Part shown: positions 51,846 to 61,084 of the stretch, piece after piece
How the letters are laid out: each line of letters opens with the position of its first letter
How positions within the stretch are numbered: position 1 is the stretch's first letter
DNA from: Jejuia sp040720935
GTDB lineage: Bacteria; Bacteroidota; Bacteroidia; Flavobacteriales; Flavobacteriaceae
Assembly: GCF_040720935.1 (NCBI RefSeq)
Contig: NZ_JBFDAE010000012.1
Location: 78,575 to 142,574 of the forward strand
Direction of reading: 5' to 3'
DNA length: 64,000 nucleotides
Notes under the pieces: generated by a model
The model's database searches: none
Told to the model about the DNA's origin: nothing
The model's input: the letters and a program-made list of their open reading frames with translations, nothing else
Position numbers and translations under genes: made by a program

Positions 51846-52125
51846 TGCCAGCGCTAGCAAGTTTGTGGGAAAATAACGAAAGCACAACAATGTGTAAAAA
51901 AATAGTAAAAAAAGTGCTTAATCGAAAGGTCTGCGTGTATTTGCAAAGTCGCCAAATTTTTATATTTGGTATAATTAAAAAAGGAAAAGATAATTAACAA
52001 AATTTAATAATTCAGCTTTAGCATAATACGAAAAATAACGCTTTCAACTATCTCACCTTTCTTATACTGACAGTTAAACGAACCTCTCCAAAAACAAAAC
52101 TACTTTGGGTTTAAAAATAAATCTA

Positions 52126-52234
52126 GCAGATAGGTGCGTTAGAGATTGTAGTGGAAAGCCCACAGCGAGTTCCGAAAGTTATCGGGACGAGCCAAGACTT
52201 GAAATGGAAAGCCCGACCCTTTAGGGTATCGCCC
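52126..52234 (+). repeat. Structured intergenic element, copy 5 (long form)
   Basis: Blocks AGCAGATAGGTGCGTTAGAG, ATTGTAGTGGAAAGCCC and ATGGAAAGCCCGACCC. The closing stem is GCGTTA (52136-52141) with TATCGC (52227-52232), one mismatch. An extra arm follows the first AAAGCCC, and the core phrase GGAAAGCCC appears twice. Confidence 0.65.
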
Positions 52235-52254
52235 AATTCACAAATATATTAAAC

Positions 52255-52286
52255 AAAAAAACCCAACTCATAAAGCTGGATTTTTC
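52255..52286 (-). terminator. Probable terminator of the aconitase gene
   Basis: On the minus strand AAATCCAGCTTTATGAGTTG then GGTTTTTTTG forms an imperfect hairpin with a seven-T run, 49 bases after the aconitase stop. Confidence 0.55.
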
Positions 52287-52298
52287 AATAAAATTAAA

Positions 52299-52328
52299 AC
52301 CTACAAGATTTTTTGAAACCTCGCAGGT
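52299..52328. repeat. Inverted repeat ACCTACAAG...CTCGCAGGT
   Basis: Imperfect palindrome of the same family as those at 25553 and 32224; left part ACCTACAAGATTT, right part GAAACCTCGCAGGT. It lies immediately past the aconitase stop. Confidence 0.65.
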
Positions 52329-52334
52329 TAGAAA

Positions 52335-54602
52335 CTATGCATTTTGCTTCTTAATCAAATTAAGTGCAGAACCTTCTTTATACCATGCAATTTGAGCATC
52401 GTTATACGTATGGTTCAATTTAATGAGATCTTTACTTCCGTCGGCATGAACAGCTTCAAGCGTTAATTGCCTGTCTGGAGCAAATTCGTTTAAATCTATA
52501 AAGTTGAAGGTATCATCCTCTTGAATTAAATCGTAATCTGCTTCGTTAGCAAACGTTAAGCCTAACATCCCTTGTTTTTTAAGGTTTGTTTCGTGGATTC
52601 GTGCAAAAGACTTCACGATTACCGCAGCAACACCCAAATGTCTTGGTTGCATTGCGGCATGTTCTCTAGAAGAACCTTCGCCGTAGTTGTGATCGCCAAC
52701 AACGATAGATTTTACCCCTGCAGCTTTATATGCTCTAGCCGTATCTGGAACGCCTCCATATTCTCCCGTCAATTGATTTTTGACAAAATTGGTTTTCTTT
52801 CCAAAGGCATTTACTGCTCCAATTAAGGTGTTGTTCGCAATATTGTCTAAATGTCCTCTAAAACGTAGCCATGGTCCGGCCATAGAAATATGATCGGTAG
52901 TACATTTCCCGAAAGCTTTTATTAATAATTTAGCTCCAGTTATAGAGTCTCCAAGAGGTTCAAAAGGCGTCAATAATTGCAAACGTTCTGAATCGTCTTT
53001 TACCGAAACCTGAACATGACTTCCATCTTCTTCTGGTGCTAAAAAACCATTATCCTTTACTTCAAAACCTTTTGGAGGTAATTCCCATCCTGTTGGCTCA
53101 TCGAACATGACTTCTTCTCCGTTTTCATTGATTAATTTATCTTTTAACGGATTAAAATCTAAACGTCCCGCTACTGCAATCGCCGCAGTTAATTCTGGAG
53201 AGGCTACAAAGGCATGCGTGTTTGGATTTCCATCGGCACGTTTTGCGAAGTTTCTGTTGAATGAATGTACGATACTATTTTTAGGTGCATTTTTTGGATC
53301 ACTATATCTTGCCCATTGTCCGATACATGGGCCACAGGCATTAGTGAATATTTTAGCATCTAAGTTTTCGAAAATCCCTAGAATCCCATCACGTTCTGCA
53401 GTGTATCTTACTTGTTCAGAACCAGGATTAATTCCTAATTCCGATTTCATTTTTAAACCTTTATCCAAAGCTTGTTGTGCGATTGAAGATGCTCTTGACA
53501 AATCTTCATAAGAAGAGTTGGTACAAGATCCTATTAATCCCCATTCTACTTTAATTGGCCAATCGTTAGCTTTTGCTTTTTCAGCCATTGCTGTACCCAC
53601 TTCAGTAGATAGATCTGGAGTAAATGGCCCATTTAATAACGGTCCTAATTCAGATAAATTTATTTCAATAACTTGATCGAAATATTGCTCAGGGTTTGCA
53701 TACACTTCAGCATCAGCAGTTAAATAGTCTTTAACTTTATTTGCTGCATCGGCAACATCTTCTCTATCTGTAGCGCGCAAGTAACGCTCCATAGATTCAT
53801 CATATCCAAATGTAGAAGTGGTTGCTCCAATTTCAGCACCCATATTACAAATAGTGCCTTTTCCAGTACACGACATAGAGGTTGCGCCAGGGCCAAAATA
53901 TTCTACAATAGCTCCAGTTCCACCTTTTACAGTCAGAATTTCAGCCACTTTCAAAATCACATCTTTAGGCGCAGTCCAACCAGATAATTTACCTGTTAAC
54001 TTTACACCTATTAATTTCGGAAATTTCAATTCCCAAGCCATACCAGCCATTACATCCACAGCATCTGCGCCACCTACTCCAATAGCCACCATACCTAAAC
54101 CACCAGCATTTACGGTGTGAGAATCGGTACCAATCATCATACCTCCTGGGAATGCATAATTTTCTAAAACTACTTGGTGTATAATACCAGCTCCCGGTTT
54201 CCAGAACCCGATACCATATTTATTGGAAACAGATTCCAAGAAATTAAAAACCTCGCTACTTACGTTATTGGCGTGTTTTAAATCTGTAGCGGCACCTTCT
54301 TTTGCTTGAATTAAATGATCACAATGTACCGTTGTTGGTACTGCAACTTTAGGTTTTCCAGCTTGCATGAACTGCAATAACGCCATTTGGGCCGTAGCAT
54401 CTTGACATGCAATCCTATCAGGGGCAAAATCCACATAATCCTTTCCTCTGGTAAAAGCTTTGGTAGGATTGCCATCCCATAAGTGATTATATAATATTTT
54501 TTCAGAAAGCGTTAAAGGCTTTCCAACAACTTCACGTGCTTTGTCAACGCGTTCTGCCATTTTGGAGTACACTCCTCTTATCATATCAATGTCAAATGCC
54601 AT
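52335..54602 (-). CDS. acnA: Aconitate hydratase
   Basis: A 755-residue TCA-cycle enzyme isomerising citrate and isocitrate on a [4Fe-4S] cluster. Mitochondrial-type aconitase sequence: CDHLIQAKEGAATDLKHANN near residue 100, GTDSHTVNAGGLGMVAIGVGG, cluster cysteines in GSCTNSSYED and NACGPCIGQW, and the swivel domain with GDHNYGEGSSREHAAMQPRHLG. It is a monocistronic minus-strand gene flanked by regulatory gaps. Confidence 0.95.
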   Translation of the reverse strand: MAFDIDMIRGVYSKMAERVDKAREVVGKPLTLSEKILYNHLWDGNPTKAFTRGKDYVDFAPDRIACQDATAQMALLQFMQAGKPKVAVPTTVHCDHLIQAKEGAATDLKHANNVSSEVFNFLESVSNKYGIGFWKPGAGIIHQVVLENYAFPGGMMIGTDSHTVNAGGLGMVAIGVGGADAVDVMAGMAWELKFPKLIGVKLTGKLSGWTAPKDVILKVAEILTVKGGTGAIVEYFGPGATSMSCTGKGTICNMGAEIGATTSTFGYDESMERYLRATDREDVADAANKVKDYLTADAEVYANPEQYFDQVIEINLSELGPLLNGPFTPDLSTEVGTAMAEKAKANDWPIKVEWGLIGSCTNSSYEDLSRASSIAQQALDKGLKMKSELGINPGSEQVRYTAERDGILGIFENLDAKIFTNACGPCIGQWARYSDPKNAPKNSIVHSFNRNFAKRADGNPNTHAFVASPELTAAIAVAGRLDFNPLKDKLINENGEEVMFDEPTGWELPPKGFEVKDNGFLAPEEDGSHVQVSVKDDSERLQLLTPFEPLGDSITGAKLLIKAFGKCTTDHISMAGPWLRFRGHLDNIANNTLIGAVNAFGKKTNFVKNQLTGEYGGVPDTARAYKAAGVKSIVVGDHNYGEGSSREHAAMQPRHLGVAAVIVKSFARIHETNLKKQGMLGLTFANEADYDLIQEDDTFNFIDLNEFAPDRQLTLEAVHADGSKDLIKLNHTYNDAQIAWYKEGSALNLIKKQNA

Positions 54603-54810
54603 ATAAAATAGTTTAGTTTTTAATTATTTATTTCAGTATTGCAAAATACGAAATTAATGGAAAGATTTAAAATGAAAGATACGAATACAATCAGTATTTA
54701 GACGAAATTGTTATTGTATCATTATTAAATCGAAAAATTATGTAATAATCATCAAATTACAGCATAAAATGAGGATAAATCAGGGATTAAGTAATATAAT
54801 AAGATTACGA

Positions 54811-55014
54811 CTACTTTTCCTTATAGATCACGAGTAATTTTATGATTGCTAAAATGATGGCGAGTAATTTAAAACCTGTAGCTAAAGACAGTAATACGTT
54901 TCCAGTTAAAGACCCTATTTCGAAATGTATAATCTTGAACAATGCCCCAATTGAAGTTAATGCCATGCCAATTAAAAAACAGATAATAGGAATAATAAAG
55001 GGCTTTATAGTCAT
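54811..55014 (-). CDS. Small two-helix membrane protein, GldL-like
   Basis: A 67-residue protein with two hydrophobic helices (residues 5-29 and 38-62) and a loop ALFKIIHFEIGSLTGNVLL that resembles the membrane region of GldL/GldM-system or related proteins. It is encoded directly after the MoxR gene (no gap) in the same operon. The resemblance is short and the function is not assignable. Confidence 0.6.
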   Translation of the reverse strand: MTIKPFIIPIICFLIGMALTSIGALFKIIHFEIGSLTGNVLLSLATGFKLLAIILAIIKLLVIYKEK

Positions 55015-55968
55015 TTAAAACAAGCTTTTTATAATTTGAATTTCAGAAATACCTTCAGCTTCAGCTTTATAGTTTTTAATGATACGGTGTCTTAGAATAC
55101 TTGTTGCTACGGCTTGCACGTCTTCTATATCTGGAGAAAATTTACCATTTACCGCCGCATGTGTTTTAGCAGCTAAAATTAAGTTTTGAGACGCTCTTGG
55201 CCCTGCGCCCCAATCTATATATTGTTTTACCAATTCTGGAGATGAATCGCCATTTGGCCTTGTTTTACCGACCATGCTTACCGCATATTCAATCACATTA
55301 TCTGCAACTGGAATGCGTCGTATAACGTGTTGAAAATTTAAAATTTCAGCATCTGTAAAAAGTGCATTTACTTTTGCCTGAACATCATTTGTAGTAAATT
55401 TTACAACTTGAACTTCTTCTGCAAAAGAAGGATATTCTAAATTAATGGCGAACATAAAACGGTCTAACTGCGCTTCTGGCAAAGGATAGGTTCCTTCTTG
55501 CTCAATGGGGTTTTGCGTTGCTAGTACAAAATATGGTAAATCTAATTTATAATTATGTCCCGCAACGGTTACTGAGCGTTCTTGCATTGCTTCCAATAAA
55601 GCCGCTTGTGTTTTTGGAGGTGTTCTATTGATCTCATCTGCCAAAATAATATTTGCGAAAATTGGCCCCTTAACAAATTTAAAATGACGGTCTTCATCCA
55701 AAATTTCACTCCCTAAAATATCACTTGGCATTAAATCTGGTGTAAACTGAATCCGTTTAAAATCTAATCCTAAAGCTTGTGCAATCGTGTTTACCATTAA
55801 GGTTTTTGCCAGCCCTGGCACACCGATTAATAATGAATGTCCGCCAGAAAAAATAGAAATCAGAATTTGATTTACTACAAGATCCTGACCAACAATAACC
55901 TTAGCTATTTCCTGTTTTAAATCTTTAAATTTCTTTACAAACTGTTCTATTGCAGCAACATCGGACAT
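55015..55968 (-). CDS. MoxR-family AAA+ ATPase
   Basis: A 317-residue MoxR ATPase. Walker A GVPGLAKTLMVN (near residue 50), Walker B IILADEINRTPPKTQAALLEAMQER, sensor 1 ATQNPIEQEGTYPLPEAQLDRF, and a C-terminal lid. MoxR proteins act as chaperones, usually with VWA partners, on membrane or periplasmic complexes. No VWA gene is adjacent; instead it follows PPIase genes and precedes a tiny membrane protein, so the client may be an envelope complex. Confidence 0.92.
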   Translation of the reverse strand: MSDVAAIEQFVKKFKDLKQEIAKVIVGQDLVVNQILISIFSGGHSLLIGVPGLAKTLMVNTIAQALGLDFKRIQFTPDLMPSDILGSEILDEDRHFKFVKGPIFANIILADEINRTPPKTQAALLEAMQERSVTVAGHNYKLDLPYFVLATQNPIEQEGTYPLPEAQLDRFMFAINLEYPSFAEEVQVVKFTTNDVQAKVNALFTDAEILNFQHVIRRIPVADNVIEYAVSMVGKTRPNGDSSPELVKQYIDWGAGPRASQNLILAAKTHAAVNGKFSPDIEDVQAVATSILRHRIIKNYKAEAEGISEIQIIKSLF

Positions 55969-55971
55969 ACT

Positions 55972-57435
55972 TTATTTTTTTAACCAATTACTAGAAAATT
56001 CGCAATCTCTCATGTCTCCAGATATCTTTATATAGGTATCGTTGATTTTTTCTGCTTGCCACTTTTCAATAGCTCTTATTTTCTTCTCGTTTAATGCTTG
56101 TTCTTTAATTTTAAGAAAATCTCTGGCGTAGTCTGCTTCGTGCTCGTCTATTCTATCTGAAACGGTCAAGAGTTTAAACTTCAATTTATTGGTTCTATCT
56201 CTTTCCGAAAGTACCAAACTAACCTCTCCATCTTTTAAATCTTGAATTTGGGAATACAGCTCTGGATCCATTCTGGTCAACTCAAAATTGTAGTCCTGGG
56301 TTTCTGGGTTGATTAATTGTCCGCCATCAAATTTAGTCTCTTTTTCATCGCTAATCTCTCTGGCTGCATCGGCAAATGTAATTTCGCCATTCACTATTTT
56401 TTGTCTTACTTTTTCAATTTTATCTTTGGCTTCCTTTATGGATTCGTTAGAAACTTCTGGAATTAAAAGTACGTGGCTTACATCATATTCCTGCCCTCTT
56501 ATTTTTTCGCAATACACAATATGAAATCCAAAACTGGTTTCAAAAGGTTCTGAAACTTCGCCTTCCTGCAATGAAAAAGCGGCCTCTCTAAACTCTTTAA
56601 CCATTTTTGGTTTTTTTCGATTCAAAGTATATTTATAACCCGATTGTTTAATGCCTGGGTCTTGACCGTATAAGATGACTTTAGACCTAAAACTTGCGCC
56701 ATTCTCCTCAACATCAGCTTTAAAACCTTTTAACTTGTCAATCACTTTTTTCTTTTCTTCGTCAGAAATTTTAGGCTCTACAACAATTTGTGCCACTTTT
56801 AACTCTGTACCAAATGTTGGTCTTTCGTCCTCTGGAATTTTATTAAAAAACTGTCTTACTTCCTCTGGAGTAATTTCTACTTCTTCAATAACCTTAGCTT
56901 GCATTCTTTGAGACAACATCATGCTTTTGTTAGCCTCAAACATTTCTTCTCTCAAACTCTCTTCGCTATCTTTATTATAGACAGACAAAAGACGATCCAT
57001 ATCCCCATTTACCTGTTGCAGAAATTGTTGAATTTGATAATCTACATTCCGTCTAATTTCAGCATCAGCTACCAAAATACTGTCTTGAACAGCATGATGT
57101 GCATAGAGTTTGTTCTCTAATAGCTTACCGAAAATCTGACAGCGTGGAATGTCTTTAGTATCCACACCACTGGCTTGAAGTTGTAAATACTCCTTATCAA
57201 TATCAGAGTTTAAAACGATATAATCTCCAACAACACCAGCAACACCATCTATTTTTACTTTCTTAAAAGTAGTTGTAGCATCTGTTTTGGTTTCTTGTTT
57301 TGGAGCTTCTTCTACTTCTTCTTGAATAATTTCTTGAGCTTGTAAGTTAAATAGCCCAACAAACATAAAAAGCAGCACTAATTTTGAACTAATTGTATAT
57401 TTCAAATTCCTTGTTTTTAATAGCATCTTTTGCAA
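55972..57435 (-). CDS. SurA-like periplasmic peptidylprolyl isomerase with two parvulin domains
   Basis: A 487-residue exported foldase with signal peptide region LVLLFMFVGLFNLQAQ. After an N-terminal SurA-like segment (KVKIDGVAGVVGDYIVLNSDIDKEYLQL) come two PpiC domains, the first with TFGTELKVAQIVVEPKISDEEKKK and the second with YDVSHVLLIPEVSNESIKEAK and DGGQLINPETQ. It helps fold outer membrane proteins in the periplasm. The start (57435, with a second ATG at 57426) overlaps the end of the next gene upstream. Confidence 0.9.
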   Translation of the reverse strand: MQKMLLKTRNLKYTISSKLVLLFMFVGLFNLQAQEIIQEEVEEAPKQETKTDATTTFKKVKIDGVAGVVGDYIVLNSDIDKEYLQLQASGVDTKDIPRCQIFGKLLENKLYAHHAVQDSILVADAEIRRNVDYQIQQFLQQVNGDMDRLLSVYNKDSEESLREEMFEANKSMMLSQRMQAKVIEEVEITPEEVRQFFNKIPEDERPTFGTELKVAQIVVEPKISDEEKKKVIDKLKGFKADVEENGASFRSKVILYGQDPGIKQSGYKYTLNRKKPKMVKEFREAAFSLQEGEVSEPFETSFGFHIVYCEKIRGQEYDVSHVLLIPEVSNESIKEAKDKIEKVRQKIVNGEITFADAAREISDEKETKFDGGQLINPETQDYNFELTRMDPELYSQIQDLKDGEVSLVLSERDRTNKLKFKLLTVSDRIDEHEADYARDFLKIKEQALNEKKIRAIEKWQAEKINDTYIKISGDMRDCEFSSNWLKK

Positions 57436-58243
57436 TATCTTTTTCTAATTTTTTAATGAGTTCCAACTTTCTCCTGTTGACAACAATTTGGTTTATCGTG
57501 GGTTTTACATATTCCAACGGTGCCGTATCATTCCGCAGTAAAACATCATTAATTTGCATCAAATATACTCCTAATGAATCTTTGAGTTGTACAAAATTAG
57601 ATTTTTTTAACAGTTGATTTTTGTTTTCAGAATTTACACCAGGTATTTTGGTAATCACTTGGCTCATTTTTACCCAAATAGAGTCGTTTAATGAATACGA
57701 TTTAAACTGTATCGCAATAGAGTCTAATTGCTTTTTGTCCTTCTCGGAAAACCGTTTCAGTTTTTCCTTTATTTTTCTGAAGTCAATAATATCCTCATCA
57801 ACATGGATATATCGAAACTTTATCAGTTCCTCGTTCAATTTAAAGGCATCTTTGTTTTCGTTGTAATATACTTCGGCTTCTTCACTCGAAACCGATGTAT
57901 CGATGTTTTTTTTAACCAAAGCTTCCAAATAAGCCTTACTGTATAAATCGCTTTTATACTGTTCTACCAGTTTATTAAATGCCTTTTGCTTGTCTTCACT
58001 TAAATTAATTAAAGCACCATCCACCAATAATTGTTGGGTAGCCCATTCGTCAATAAAATTCTGAACAATAAGAGTACTATCCTCTTTTGTAATGCCTTCA
58101 GAAATTATAGCTTTCAAATCATCGTAATACAAATAGTTGTCATTTACTCTAGCAATTGGCGTTCTTTCATCTGTGTTTTTAAAAATATCACAGGCTGAAA
58201 GTGTACATAGAATACTTAATAAAATGAGGGTTTTTAGTCGCAC
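57389..58243 (-). CDS. SurA N-domain-like lipoprotein without a PPIase core
   Basis: A 284-residue lipoprotein (lipobox LSAC, signal MRLKTLILLSILCTLSAC). The mature protein starts PIARVNDNYLYYDDLKAII and is largely helical with the SurA chaperone-arm pattern, but no parvulin catalytic region is visible. It lies between two PpiC-type genes in the same operon, with overlaps on both sides, suggesting a cooperating outer-membrane-protein chaperone set. Confidence 0.75.
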   Translation of the reverse strand: MRLKTLILLSILCTLSACDIFKNTDERTPIARVNDNYLYYDDLKAIISEGITKEDSTLIVQNFIDEWATQQLLVDGALINLSEDKQKAFNKLVEQYKSDLYSKAYLEALVKKNIDTSVSSEEAEVYYNENKDAFKLNEELIKFRYIHVDEDIIDFRKIKEKLKRFSEKDKKQLDSIAIQFKSYSLNDSIWVKMSQVITKIPGVNSENKNQLLKKSNFVQLKDSLGVYLMQINDVLLRNDTAPLEYVKPTINQIVVNRRKLELIKKLEKDIAKDAIKNKEFEIYN

Positions 58244-58245
58244 AG

Positions 58246-60195
58246 TTATTTTTTGATTTCTGCTTTTACACTTTCCAAAGCATCTTGGTCCATTATTACT
58301 TTGTATTTATCTTTCAATTCATCAAGCCACAAATTCTCCTTATGCGTTTGATAATCGCTCATTACAAGACCTTTAACCTCATCAAAAGCTTTTTGCTTTT
58401 TTGGTAATATCTCGTCCACTTTTGCTACTACATAACCATTGTTGTGCTTGTACACTTTTGAAATTCCCTTCTTGAACTCAAACGATTTAGGTAATGCCTG
58501 ATGTTTCGCATCCATGGTGTCTGTCGTAAAAATAACGTTTATTGCGCCATTTGTGTTCACTAGGTTTTCAATATCTTCAGACAACATGTTTTTCTTCATC
58601 AATTTAGCGACCTTTTTAATCACTTTTTTATTGGTTGAAGACGCTACTTCTGCCCTTGCTCTAACTGGCCAGAAATAATTGGTCTTGTTATCTTCATAAT
58701 AGGTTTGAATTTCCAAAGAATCGGTTTTAGCAGCTTGCCATATTGTAGATTCCATTAAATCGAAAAGCAATAAACCATCTCTATATTCGCCTAAAATATG
58801 GGCATAATCCTCGTTTTCGTTTTCTAGATTTTCTTCTTGATATTGTTTCAAGTTTGAATTTAAGAACTTTTCGTAGCCACTTTCAATAATGGTCTTAAAA
58901 CTTGGTCGATTACGACTGTTGTTTTGCTGCTGCACCAGAAAATCCCCAAAATCTGAATAGGTTAATTGTTTATCGCCTATTTTCAAAAATGTTTTATCTC
59001 CTTCAAAATTTTCAGGGAGTTTCCAGGTGCGCTTGTAAAAATCTTCATTTAAAATTGATGTGAAGTAGTCTAAATCTGGAGTTTCATCAGTTACATTATA
59101 TTTCGTTTTTAATTTATCAATTAATGCCGCTTCTATTAATTTAGAACGAGAATCCTTTTTTACTTTAGCTTCCAACTCTGGTTTTAGTTCTTCAAATGTT
59201 CCTATAGGTTTGGCGTTTTCCAGTTTTAGAATATGCCATCCAAATTTAGTTTTTACAGGTTCTGAAATAGCACCTTTTTCTTGCAGCGCAAAAGCAGCTT
59301 CTTCAAATTCTGTTACGCTCAATTGTCCGCTCGAAAATGCATTTAATAATCCCCCATTAGGCGCAGAGTTTTTATCATCTGAAAACTCTTTTGCTAAAGC
59401 CTCAAACTCTTCTCCTTGCTGGATTTTTTTATAAATATCCTTTATTCTTTTTTCTGCGGAATTAATGGTGTCTTCCTTTTTGTCAACCACCATAATATGT
59501 TTCACGGTACGTTCTCCTCTGGATTTACGTTTGTCCAAAACATTGATGATGTGGTATCCAAAACGGGTTCTAAAAGGTTCTGAAACTTCACCAACTGGCG
59601 TATTGAAAGCTGTTTTTTCAAACTTATATACCATTCTAAATCCGCTAAACCAGCCCAGTTCCTCACCAAAAAGCGTTTTACCATTGTGCACTTCTTTTCT
59701 AACTTTCTCAAAACCTTCTTTAAGTGTGCGTTCCCTAAGTTGCTTAATTCTATTGTAAGCCGCCAAAGTGTCTTGCGGATTGGCATTTTCAGAAATTTTC
59801 ACCAAAATATGGGTTGCTTTTACATCATGGGATACATGCTTGTAAGCCTCTTTTACCAACTCTTCGCTTATCGTAGTATCGGTCATGTAGTTTTGAGCCA
59901 ACTGTTTTTTATAAGTCTCCAGTTCTCTTTTGTATGTAGGTTTTTCATGAAGTTCCTGCGCTTTGGCTTCCTTCAATTTCAACTTGTAGTTTGTGAATAG
60001 TTTTAAATATTCATCAACATCTTTTTGCGTTTCATCTTCAACTAGATTGAGGTTTTTATTATAGACCCTTAAAAATTCTGAAGTATAGACAGGTTCGTTA
60101 TCAACCGTAAAGAGCACCTCTTTTTCTAAAGTTTGGGCAATACTTGATGTGATAAAAAACAATAATAAGACTAGGGAAAAATTCTGTAATTTCAT
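58246..60195 (-). CDS. PpiC-type periplasmic foldase with two parvulin domains
   Basis: About 649 residues with a signal peptide (MKLQNFSLVLLLFFITSSIAQ). The first PpiC domain is near residues 120-220 (HDVKATHILVKISENANPQDTLAAYNRIKQLRE...EEL-GWFSGFRM), the second near 225-330 (RTVKHIMVVDKKEDTINSAEKRIKDIYKKIQQGEEFEALAKEFS...GGLLNAFSSG), followed by a long charged C-terminal tail. I start at ATG 60195; the frame extends to 60252 but the signal peptide begins at 60195. First gene of the PPIase-MoxR operon. Confidence 0.88.
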   Translation of the reverse strand: MKLQNFSLVLLLFFITSSIAQTLEKEVLFTVDNEPVYTSEFLRVYNKNLNLVEDETQKDVDEYLKLFTNYKLKLKEAKAQELHEKPTYKRELETYKKQLAQNYMTDTTISEELVKEAYKHVSHDVKATHILVKISENANPQDTLAAYNRIKQLRERTLKEGFEKVRKEVHNGKTLFGEELGWFSGFRMVYKFEKTAFNTPVGEVSEPFRTRFGYHIINVLDKRKSRGERTVKHIMVVDKKEDTINSAEKRIKDIYKKIQQGEEFEALAKEFSDDKNSAPNGGLLNAFSSGQLSVTEFEEAAFALQEKGAISEPVKTKFGWHILKLENAKPIGTFEELKPELEAKVKKDSRSKLIEAALIDKLKTKYNVTDETPDLDYFTSILNEDFYKRTWKLPENFEGDKTFLKIGDKQLTYSDFGDFLVQQQNNSRNRPSFKTIIESGYEKFLNSNLKQYQEENLENENEDYAHILGEYRDGLLLFDLMESTIWQAAKTDSLEIQTYYEDNKTNYFWPVRARAEVASSTNKKVIKKVAKLMKKNMLSEDIENLVNTNGAINVIFTTDTMDAKHQALPKSFEFKKGISKVYKHNNGYVVAKVDEILPKKQKAFDEVKGLVMSDYQTHKENLWLDELKDKYKVIMDQDALESVKAEIKK

Positions 60196-60312
60196 AGATA
60201 GGATATAATTAATCAACGGATACAAAAATAGTAATATATCTCTGTAAAACAAGTTGAATTAACAAACGTAAATAAAGGCTGTTTATTTTAATTTTTTAAA
60301 GTGATTTAAATG

Positions 60313-60320
60313 TAAATTTG
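60313..60320 (+). promoter_or_regulatory. Promoter -7 element of the 60347 gene
   Basis: TAAATTTG matches TAnnTTTG, 26 bases before the start codon, in the divergent spacer. Confidence 0.5.
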
Positions 60321-60346
60321 AAGCTTTCAGTTTAAAATAAAACACT

Positions 60347-60583
60347 ATGCGTAAACTAAAATTGATTTGGGATTTTCGAGGCCCTGATGCTAAAAAAATT
60401 GCAGAACATCATGAAATCCACTTAAAAGACTTTATTAAAGCTGAACAATTGGCGTTGGATATTACCGGTGTTGAAGTTTTATCAGAAATGCATGCTGTTG
60501 CTTTTATGGTTGTAACTGAAGTTGAAATGAAACCTATTAGGGATGCTTTGAGACCACATCGTGGGCAGGTTTATTCTGAATGA
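60347..60583 (+). CDS. Conserved small cytoplasmic protein of unknown function
   Basis: A 78-residue soluble protein: KLIWDFRGPDAKKIAEHHEIHLKDFIKAEQLAL, then a second half starting EVLSEMHAVAFMVV. The frame has a clear promoter and the codon use of its neighbours, so it is likely real. No motif is recognised. It is transcribed divergently from the PPIase operon. Confidence 0.7.
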   Translation: MRKLKLIWDFRGPDAKKIAEHHEIHLKDFIKAEQLALDITGVEVLSEMHAVAFMVVTEVEMKPIRDALRPHRGQVYSE

Positions 60584-60740
60584 TCTGTTTTTAAAAACTT
60601 GACTTTGTAAGAGATTTCGGCTACCTTCGTCTAACAGCGGATATCCGTGAACCATTGTGTGTAATGCAGATCCGTGTTCCAGATTAAATTTGTTTACTAA
60701 AAAAGGAAACTTATAGCTTTGTAGCAAACCATTATCCTAG

Positions 60741-61084
60741 ATGACAGAAAAATTTAAAGTTGAGTTTCTAAAAGAAGTTTTTGAATTTCTTGATGGAATT
60801 GACAAAAAGGCTCGGAATAAAATTCTGTTTAATATCGACAAAGCTAAAGTTAAAACCGATAATACTCTCTTTAAAAAACTGACCTCGGATATTTGGGAAT
60901 TTCGGACTTTGTACAACAAAAAGCAATACCGACTTTTTGCGTTTTGGGATAAAACGGACAATAAGTGACCATTGTAATTGCAACTCACGGAATTGTCAAG
61001 AAAACGCAGAAAACACCCAAAAAGGAAATTGACAGAGCAACCGAATTGATGAACAAATATTTTGAAAATAAAAACAAGAAGTAA
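60741..61084 (+). pseudogene. HigB/RelE-type toxin (Gp49-like), frameshifted
   Basis: The start encodes a toxin-like protein (FKVEFLKEVFEFLDGIDKKARNKILFNIDKAKVKTDN...WEFRTLYNKKQYRLFAFWDK) but stops at 60966-60968. Shifting the frame at about 60962 restores the normal ending, VTIVIATHGIVKKTQKTPKKEIDRATELMNKYFE, finishing exactly at the antitoxin start (TAATG overlap). A one-base loss near the AATAAG run explains this. Without repair the toxin would lack its catalytic C-terminus. Family: RelE/HigB host-inhibition proteins. Confidence 0.8.

Larger units (their letters stand above)
51846..52334. other. Repeat-filled gap between the endonuclease gene and acn
   Basis: About 490 bases without a gene. 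After the endonuclease stop comes TAATGCCAGCGCTAGC, similar in core (GCCAGCG) to the other side of the restriction-modification island (49040). Further on are copy 5 of the structured element (52126-52234), a likely terminator of the aconitase gene (52255-52286) and an AACCTACAAG-type inverted repeat (52299-52328). Confidence 0.65.

Noticed and set aside
60950..60975. Programmed frameshift in the HigB-type toxin
   Set aside because: There is no slippery heptamer or following hairpin at the break; a one-base deletion is simpler.
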